Source of the DNA: Brevibacterium permense
GTDB lineage: Bacteria; Actinomycetota; Actinomycetes; Actinomycetales; Brevibacteriaceae
Length of the DNA: 64,000 nucleotides
Assembly: GCF_013280495.1 (NCBI RefSeq)
Contig: NZ_JABSSX010000007.1
Span: 96,692-160,691, forward strand
Direction of reading: 5' to 3'
A model generated the notes under the pieces. That model did no database searches, had not been told where the DNA came from, and saw nothing but the letters and a program-made list of their open reading frames with translations. This document shows positions 58,561 to 64,000 of the stretch, one piece after another. The position numbers were made by a program, and so were the translations under genes. Numbering within the stretch: the stretch's first letter is position 1; each line of letters opens with the position of its first letter.

Positions 58561-59562
58561 ATGAGCAAGAAGTCGAAGTCCCAGCGGAAGGTGTTGACCA
58601 CCAAGAATTCTGCGCGCTCGAATTCGAAGCGCCACAAGGATTACTTCGACAAGCACGATATCTATGAGAAAGACGCCCATCACGTCTCCGACAACCGGAT
58701 CCGGCTCGGCCTCTCCAGCTCCTCCGTCTCACCAATGACCGTCGAGGAGACCTTCACCCAAGCGGCCAAACACGGCTACGACGGTGTCGAGATCATGGTC
58801 ACCCATAACCCCGAGACGCGAGGCGTCGACCTCATCAACGGACTCGCCGGCGACACCGGACTCGACGTCATCTCCCTGCACGCGCCGACCCTGCTGTTCC
58901 TGCCCCGGGTGCTGCACAAAGACCATTGGGAGAAGCTGCGGATCACCGCGAACCTCGCCAAGGCAGTGGGCGCCGACACGGTCGTCCTCCACCCGCCGTT
59001 CCGCTGGCAGGGCGAATACGCCCTCGGCTTCGTCGACGGCGTCCGCCAGGTCGCCCAGGAGACCGGTGTGAGACTGGCCGTGGAGAACATGTATCCCTGG
59101 CGGGCCGGCCTGCGCGAGATCCAGGTCTACTACCCCGACTGGAACCCCTTGGACGAGGACTACGACGACCTCACCTTCGACTTCTCCCACGCCTCCACCG
59201 CCGGCATGAACGCCCTGGAGACGGTGGGCGAGATCTTCGACCAGCTCCGCCACGTTCACCTCACCGACGGTGCCGGCTCACTCAAGGACGAACATCTCGT
59301 TCCGGGCGAAGGCACCATGCCCGTCGCCGAGACCCTGCAATACCTCGCCAAACATAATTGGCAGGGCGACGTCGTCGTCGAAGTCAACACCCGATTCGTC
59401 CGCAGACAGTCCGCGCGCGAGAAGATGCTCGCCGACTCCATCGCCTTCGCCCGTGAGCACCTCGGCCTCGACGCGGATACTCCGCGGCGAAATGCCCACA
59501 GCCACACCCGCACCTCCGAGCACAAGCCCTCGCGATCCGGAAAAGCCGGCGCCGAGAGCTGA
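58561..59562 (+). CDS. Sugar phosphate isomerase/epimerase family protein (TIM barrel)
   Basis: 333 residues. After a basic N-terminus (about 1-40, many Lys/Arg/Ser), a xylose isomerase-like barrel begins: IRLGLSSSSVSP, DGVEIMVTHNPETR, VISLHAPTLLFLP, TVVLHPPFRWQ, LAVENMYPW, FDFSHASTAG and HVHLTDGAGS with Glu, His and Asp residues suited to bind a metal. Substrate unknown. ATG with GGAAGAG upstream. It lies between putA and proC, an arrangement that suggests a role near proline metabolism, but this is only context. Confidence 0.85.
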   Translation: MSKKSKSQRKVLTTKNSARSNSKRHKDYFDKHDIYEKDAHHVSDNRIRLGLSSSSVSPMTVEETFTQAAKHGYDGVEIMVTHNPETRGVDLINGLAGDTGLDVISLHAPTLLFLPRVLHKDHWEKLRITANLAKAVGADTVVLHPPFRWQGEYALGFVDGVRQVAQETGVRLAVENMYPWRAGLREIQVYYPDWNPLDEDYDDLTFDFSHASTAGMNALETVGEIFDQLRHVHLTDGAGSLKDEHLVPGEGTMPVAETLQYLAKHNWQGDVVVEVNTRFVRRQSAREKMLADSIAFAREHLGLDADTPRRNAHSHTRTSEHKPSRSGKAGAES

Positions 59563-59696
59563 ACACGCGAACGACCGCCAGGCCGCACATCACCCTGCCC
59601 GCCTTTGCATCGCCACGCCCGACCTCGCACCGGCACGCTTAGGCGCATGGACACCCACCGACCATCACACAACAGATATCGAAAGGCTGACGCACT

Positions 59697-60533
59697 TTGA
59701 CGACCATCGCCTCCATCGGAACCGGCAACATGGGCACGGCCCTCATCCAGGGAATCCTCACCGCCGACCCGAGCATCACGGTCCGCGCGACGACGAATTC
59801 GACCGCCTCGGCGCAGTGGCTCCGCACCGATCTGCCCACCGCCACGGTCACCGCGTTGGAGGACGAAGCCGAAGCGAATCGGAAAGCCGTGTCCGGAGCC
59901 GATTTCGTGTTCCTCGGCGTGAAGCCGTGGATGATGGCCGAGACCCTGCGTGAACTCGCCGACGACCTCGACCCGGACTCCGTGCTCGTGTCCATGGCGG
60001 CCGGCGTCGCCGCCGCAGACCTTGCGAAGCTCGCCCCCGAGAATCCGATCGTGCGGATCATGCCGAACACGCCGAGTTCCATCGGCCACGGCGTCATCGC
60101 GCTGGCCCCGACCGCCGAGGTGACCGCCGCCAGCGTGGACACACTGAAGTCCCTGCTGTCGGGCGCCGGCCTCGTCGTCGATCTCGACGAATCCCAGATC
60201 CCGGCCATGACCGGGATCTCCGGGTCCGGAGTGGCGTACTTCTTCCTCCTCGCCGAAGCCATGATCGCCGCCGGCGTCAAGCAGGGCCTGAGCGAGGACG
60301 TCGCCCGTCAGATGGTCGTGGCCACCGCCGACGGCGCCGGCCGACTCCTGACCGAGAAGCCCGACCCCGCCGCGCAGCGTCAGGCCGTGAGCAGCAAGGG
60401 CGGGACGACCTTGGCCGGTCTCCAGCAGTTCCTCGACTCCGGGATCTTCGATATCGCCGAGGCGGCCGCGCAGGCGGCAGCGGACCGTTCCCTGGAGATG
60501 GAACAGGAGAACTCCGAGGTCATCAACCGCTGA
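59697..60533 (+). CDS. proC: Pyrroline-5-carboxylate reductase
   Basis: Last step of proline synthesis: P5C to proline with NAD(P)H. 278 residues with the Rossmann start IASIGTGNMGTALIQGIL, VFLGVKPWMM, VRIMPNTPSSIGHG and the conserved C-terminal block MTGISGSGVAYFFLLAEAMIAAGVKQGL... SSKGGTTLAGL. TTG start after AAAGG. 134 bases after the TIM-barrel gene. It catalyses the reverse of the PutA PRODH step only three kilobases away. Confidence 0.94.
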   Translation: MTTIASIGTGNMGTALIQGILTADPSITVRATTNSTASAQWLRTDLPTATVTALEDEAEANRKAVSGADFVFLGVKPWMMAETLRELADDLDPDSVLVSMAAGVAAADLAKLAPENPIVRIMPNTPSSIGHGVIALAPTAEVTAASVDTLKSLLSGAGLVVDLDESQIPAMTGISGSGVAYFFLLAEAMIAAGVKQGLSEDVARQMVVATADGAGRLLTEKPDPAAQRQAVSSKGGTTLAGLQQFLDSGIFDIAEAAAQAAADRSLEMEQENSEVINR

Positions 60534-60548
60534 GCCGGATCTCCTCGC

Positions 60549-61430
60549 TCAGGGGAGGACGTGGGACGAGCGGGCGATCGACACGGCCTCATGTCGAGTC
60601 CGTGCCGAAAGCTTGACCATCGCCGTATTGAGATAGGACTTCACCGTCGACTCGCGCAGGGACAGCGCCTCGGCGATGCGGGCATTCGGCCAGCCCAAGG
60701 CGACATGCGAGAGGATGTCGGTCTCCCTCGGCGACAGCCTGACTGCGGGCTCCGGCGTCTGGAAGTTCTCCGGATTGTGTCCGGAGAGAATATCGGCCAG
60801 GCGCGCCTCGACGCCGGTGAGCTTCTCCCGGGTCTCCTCATCGACGATCCCGGAGCGGATGGCCCTCAGCTCGGCATAGGTGTGCCGGAGAGCTTCGCGT
60901 CCCGAGGGATCCAGATCCGAGTAGAGCGGTTCCTCCTTGACGGGGCCGCGCGGTTCCTGTCGATATCCGAGTCGAGCGAGATCGACCGAGAGCTGTCGTA
61001 CCCGTCTGACGAGGTCTCCCGTCTGCGGGGCGGCGGCGCTGTAGTCCGCGCGGTGGCCGCAGTAGACCATACCGGTGACCTCACCTCCGTGGAGAGTCGG
61101 GACGGCGACGAGGACGCGGATGCCCTCGCCGAGGACCTGCTCATCGTAATGGTGGGTGATGAGAGGGTCGATCTCATAGTCGCGGGTGAGCTGGGGAGTG
61201 CCTTCGGTCATGGCCCGTCCGCCGAGGCCGCGCCCGGTGCTGACGATGAGGGTCGAGAGCAGGTCCTTGTCGGCGCCGGCGACGGCTTCGACCGCGACCG
61301 AATCCTCTTCGACCATGCCTCCGAAGACGACGTCACCGGTGCCGCTCTGGTGCAGGGAATCGACTGCTTCGACGAATAGGCGACGGGTCTCGACCTTGAG
61401 AGCCCGCGTTTCCTTGGCGTGCGCATTCAT
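60549..61430 (-). CDS. LuxR family regulator with GAF-like sensor domain
   Basis: 293 residues. An N-terminal GAF-like domain (about 20-135; STGRGLGGRAM, DYEIDPLITHHYD, RVLVAVPTLHGGEVTGMVYCG) is followed by a helical linker and a LuxR-type HTH at about 230-290 (LSPRETDILSHVALGWPNARIAEALSLRESTVKSYL). It is divergent from the DUF485-actP operon and probably controls acetate/pyruvate uptake (inference). Such RamB-like or GAF-LuxR activators are common next to actP in actinobacteria. Ligand unknown. Confidence 0.87.
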   Translation of the reverse strand: MNAHAKETRALKVETRRLFVEAVDSLHQSGTGDVVFGGMVEEDSVAVEAVAGADKDLLSTLIVSTGRGLGGRAMTEGTPQLTRDYEIDPLITHHYDEQVLGEGIRVLVAVPTLHGGEVTGMVYCGHRADYSAAAPQTGDLVRRVRQLSVDLARLGYRQEPRGPVKEEPLYSDLDPSGREALRHTYAELRAIRSGIVDEETREKLTGVEARLADILSGHNPENFQTPEPAVRLSPRETDILSHVALGWPNARIAEALSLRESTVKSYLNTAMVKLSARTRHEAVSIARSSHVLP

Positions 61431-61537
61431 GTGAACAAGCTACCAACTTTCGGTGGTATTCCCTAGCGCATGCTGAACGTTACCTTTGGGTCATGTGATT
61501 CAGGACACTGATGTTCTGTCCATTCAAAGGAGATAGA

Positions 61538-61879
61538 ATGACTGACCCTGTCAACACCGGTGTTGACTTCCTCGCAGAGGAGGAGAAGCCGGAGTTCAAG
61601 GCCCTCAAACGCAAGCGCTTCTCGGTGGTGATCCCGCTGTCGATCGCGTTCCTCGTCTGGTACTTCCTCTACGTCATCCTCAGCACGTACGCCCACGATT
61701 TCATGTCGACGAAGGTCGTGGGGGAGATCAACGTCGGACTCGTATTCGGGCTGCTGCAGTTCGTGACGACCTTCGCGATCACGATGTTCTACGTCTCGTT
61801 CGCGAATAAGAAGCTCGACCCTCCCGCGGAAGCGATCCGTGAACGACTGCAGGCCGAATCGGAAGGACACCGCTCATGA
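61538..61879 (+). CDS. DUF485 domain membrane protein
   Basis: 113 residues with two membrane helices (about 29-51 and 66-90) and the DUF485 signature FKALKRKRFSVVIPLSIAFLVWYFLYVILS. Proteins of this family are encoded directly before ActP-type symporters (YjcH in E. coli) and may assist them. ATG after AAAGGAGATAGA; the TGA overlaps the actP start (61876-61879). Confidence 0.93.
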   Translation: MTDPVNTGVDFLAEEEKPEFKALKRKRFSVVIPLSIAFLVWYFLYVILSTYAHDFMSTKVVGEINVGLVFGLLQFVTTFAITMFYVSFANKKLDPPAEAIRERLQAESEGHRS

Positions 61880-63528
61880 CCACTCTGGCAATCGGAGACT
61901 TCGTCGCTTCGGGAGTCGACCTCCTGAGCGCAGCGACCACCGAGGTGGAGAACAACCCGGTCCTCAACATCACGATCTTCGCCGCATTCGTCGCGGTCAC
62001 GATGTTCATCGTTCTGCGGGCGAGCCGCAACAACAAGTCCGCTTCGGACTATTATGCGGGCGGTCGGTCGTTCACCGGACCGCAGAACGGCTTCGCCATC
62101 GCCGGTGACTACCTCTCTGCCGCATCTTTCCTCGGCATCTGCGGTGCGATCGCCGTCAACGGCTACGACGGATTCCTCTACTCGATCGGCTTCCTCGTCG
62201 CCTGGCTCGTCGCTCTGCTCATCGTCGCCGAACTCATGCGCAACACCGGCAAGTTCACCATGGCCGATGTGCTGTCGTTCCGGCTCAAGCAGCGCCCCGT
62301 GCGCATGGCAGCCGCTTTGTCGACCCTGGCGGTCTGCTTCTTCTACCTGCTCGCGCAGATGGCCGGCGCCGGCGGACTCGTGTCTCTGCTCATGGGCATC
62401 GACGGCAAGGTCGGCCAGTCGCTGGTCATCGCAGTCGTCGGCGCGCTGATGATCATCTACGTTCTCGTCGGCGGAATGAAGGGCACCACCTGGGTGCAGA
62501 TCGTCAAGGCGATTCTGCTCATCGCCGGTGCTTTCGCCATGACCATCTGGGTGCTCGCACTCAACGGCTTCAACCTCTCAACCCTTCTGGCCTCGGCCGT
62601 GGACAACGCAGCCGAAGGAGTCGGGGAAGGCGTCCTCAACCCGGGTCTGCAGTACGGCGAGAATCCGCTCGACTTCATCTCCCTGGCTCTGGCGCTCGTG
62701 CTGGGCACGGCGGGTCTGCCCCACGTGCTCATGCGCTTCTACACAGTCCCCACGGCTAAGGAAGCTCGCCGATCCGTGGTGTGGGCGATCTGGCTCATCG
62801 GTGCGTTCTACCTCTTCACCCTCGTACTCGGCTATGGTGCGGCCGCACTCGTCGGCGCCGACGCGATCAAGAACGCTCCTGGCGGCGTGAACTCCGCGGC
62901 TCCGCTCCTGGCGCTTCAGCTCGGTGGGCCTCTGCTCATGGGCTTCATCTCCGCGGTCGCCTTCGCCACGATCCTCGCGGTGGTGGCGGGCCTGGCGATC
63001 ACCGCGGCGGCCTCGTTCGCTCACGATATCTACGCCAACGTCATCAAGAAGGGCAAGGTCGAAGACTCCGAGGCGGAGGTCAAGATCGCCCGTCGCACCG
63101 TCGTCGTCATCGGTGCGGTCGCGATCATCGGCGGCATCGGAGTGCAGGGGCAGAACATCGCATTCCTTGTGGCGCTGGCCTTCGCCGTCGCCGCCAGCGC
63201 GAACCTGCCCACGATCGTGTACTCGCTGTTCTGGAAGCGCTTCACCACTCGCGGCGCGGTGTGGTCGATCTACGGCGGACTGATCTCGGCGATGGTGCTC
63301 ATTGCCTTCTCGCCGGTCGTCTCCGGCTCCGAGACCGCAATGATCCCCGGGGCCGACTTCGCGATCTTCCCGCTGTCGAACCCCGGCATCATCTCGATTC
63401 CGCTCGGCTTCATCCTCGGCTGGATCGCCTCGGTGACCGATAAGACGGTGGAGAGTCCCGAGCTGGCCGCCGAGATGGACGTCCGCGCCCATACCGGATT
63501 CGGCGCCGAGGAGGCTGTCGAGCACTGA
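61876..63528 (+). CDS. actP: Cation/acetate symporter
   Basis: 550 residues, sodium:solute symporter family with about 13 helices. ASDYYAGGRSFTGPQNGFAIAGDYLSAASFLGI is the typical ActP N-terminal block, and LGTAGLPHVLMRFYTVP and ATILAVVAGLAITAAASFAHDIY further support it. It imports acetate, and possibly pyruvate or propionate, with Na+ or H+. Translationally coupled to the DUF485 gene; divergent LuxR regulator. An 18-bp inverted repeat follows the stop. Confidence 0.95.
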   Translation: MTTLAIGDFVASGVDLLSAATTEVENNPVLNITIFAAFVAVTMFIVLRASRNNKSASDYYAGGRSFTGPQNGFAIAGDYLSAASFLGICGAIAVNGYDGFLYSIGFLVAWLVALLIVAELMRNTGKFTMADVLSFRLKQRPVRMAAALSTLAVCFFYLLAQMAGAGGLVSLLMGIDGKVGQSLVIAVVGALMIIYVLVGGMKGTTWVQIVKAILLIAGAFAMTIWVLALNGFNLSTLLASAVDNAAEGVGEGVLNPGLQYGENPLDFISLALALVLGTAGLPHVLMRFYTVPTAKEARRSVVWAIWLIGAFYLFTLVLGYGAAALVGADAIKNAPGGVNSAAPLLALQLGGPLLMGFISAVAFATILAVVAGLAITAAASFAHDIYANVIKKGKVEDSEAEVKIARRTVVVIGAVAIIGGIGVQGQNIAFLVALAFAVAASANLPTIVYSLFWKRFTTRGAVWSIYGGLISAMVLIAFSPVVSGSETAMIPGADFAIFPLSNPGIISIPLGFILGWIASVTDKTVESPELAAEMDVRAHTGFGAEEAVEH

Positions 63529-63534
63529 CCCCAT

Positions 63535-63596
63535 CCGCGTGTTCGAAGTGCAGACGACCCGATTCCGATCAGCACGCATGCACTTCGAACACGCGG
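63535..63596 (+). terminator. Long perfect inverted repeat after actP
   Basis: CCGCGTGTTCGAAGTGCA (63535-63552) and its exact complement (63579-63596) are separated by 26 bases, starting 7 bases after the actP stop. It could be a terminator or a protein-binding element; each arm also contains TTCGAA. Confidence 0.5.
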
Positions 63597-63726
63597 TTGT
63601 GGCTGTCTGAGGACGCCCCGTCGCCGTTCGCGAAGGCGGGAAGCTGTAGACTGGGTCGAGTCGCCGATCGTGGCATGTCTGCACCGGGTTTCACCTGGGT
63701 GGGTGCCTGCTGACCAGCGGTGACGT

Positions 63727-63797
63727 GCGGGCGTAGCTTAATGGTAAAGCTTCGGCTTCCCAAGCCGATGACGCGGGTTCGATTCCCGTCGCCCGCT
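63727..63797 (+). tRNA. tRNA-Gly(CCC)
   Basis: 71 bases: acceptor GCGGGCG/CGCCCGC, anticodon loop TTCCCAA between CGGC and GCCG giving anticodon CCC (reads GGG), T-arm GCGGGTTCGATTCCCGT, discriminator T. No templated CCA. TAGACT at 63648 region may be its -10 box. Confidence 0.95.
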
Positions 63798-63961
63798 CTC
63801 TTGATGCCCGTTCTGTGTGCACATCTCTTGGTGCCTACGCGGTATTCCGAAACTTCAGGTCACCATCGGATACTTTTCGCGCGGCGGTTTCTATCTTCTA
63901 GTGCAACACCCGGCCTGACCAGCACGGTCGGGTCGGGACAGCACTTGAGAAGGAGCCCATC

Positions 63962-64000
63962 ATGCGACCAGTGCCTTTCGACCACCTCGACGCGTTCTTC
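63962..64000 (+). CDS. Partial CDS, N-terminus only
   Basis: ATG after GAAGGAGCCCATC opens a frame MRPVPFDHLDAFF that runs off the right edge. The good ribosome-binding site supports a real gene. Too short to assign; the MRPVPF opening recalls large YgfK-type oxidoreductases, but this is weak. Confidence 0.5.
   Translation, partial: MRPVPFDHLDAFF

Overview
The window is high-GC DNA with dense, short-gapped genes, frequent GTG/TTG starts and 4-base start/stop overlaps. It encodes a homodimeric AceE, MarP, an UPRT with a TadA-associated protein, an LPXTG surface protein and a DUF222-HNH protein. Together these point to an actinobacterium of the Micrococcales. The homoprotocatechuate dioxygenase keeps every active-site residue of the Brevibacterium fuscum enzyme at a constant offset, so Brevibacterium is the most likely genus (inference, no database search was run).

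Layout. 1-5.0 kb: the 5' end of an oxygenase-like gene, a flavin-reductase-like protein, a GlcD-type FAD oxidase coupled to a HisC-type aminotransferase, and malate:quinone oxidoreductase. 5.1-29.2 kb: a purine/ureide catabolic island. It holds guanine deaminase, xanthine dehydrogenase (XdhABC), urate oxidase, HIU hydrolase, OHCU decarboxylase, allantoinase, ureidoglycine aminohydrolase, a DUF6986 lyase-like protein, the glyoxylate-to-glycerate route (gcl, hyi, glxR, glycerate kinase), an NCS2 purine permease and an IclR regulator. aceE, a peroxiredoxin and an AbiEi/DUF559-type nuclease gene are embedded in it. 29.4-38.8 kb: tRNA-Ser(CGA), tadA and its partner, upp, an orphan winged-helix protein, an EEP-family phosphodiesterase, MarP, a PrsW-type protease and a cell-wall-anchored thioester-domain adhesin. 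38.8-48.7 kb: a meta-cleavage homoprotocatechuate pathway with GntR regulator, MFS transporter and aromatic hydroxylase. 48.7-54.9 kb: membrane proteins built from a repeated four-helix module, a DUF222-HNH protein, uridine kinase and a fused HTH/GntR regulator. 55-64 kb: putA, a TIM-barrel protein, proC, a LuxR-type regulator, a DUF485-ActP acetate symporter pair, tRNA-Gly(CCC) and the start of another gene.

How the genes work together. Guanine and xanthine are oxidised to urate, then through HIU and OHCU to allantoin, allantoate and ureidoglycine/ureidoglycolate, giving glyoxylate. Gcl, GlxR/Hyi and glycerate kinase turn glyoxylate into a glycolytic intermediate. Allantoate amidohydrolase and a recognisable ureidoglycolate-cleaving enzyme are not in the window. 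A motif TTCC-N7-GGA(A) occurs at four promoters of this island and is probably the operator of the local IclR protein. The aromatic cluster takes homoprotocatechuate through ring cleavage, dehydrogenation, decarboxylation/isomerisation, hydration and aldol cleavage. An 11-bp sequence shared by two promoter regions is the likely GntR site.

Most unusual features: four copies of an exactly 56-bp palindromic element placed 3-9 bases after stop codons, two of them bracketing the nuclease gene in opposite orientation; a 10-mer CGCCTCGGCG present at least 26 times; an FAH-RraA fusion; an HTH plus GntR/FCD fusion regulator facing putA; and a four-helix membrane module that occurs four times across two overlapping genes.
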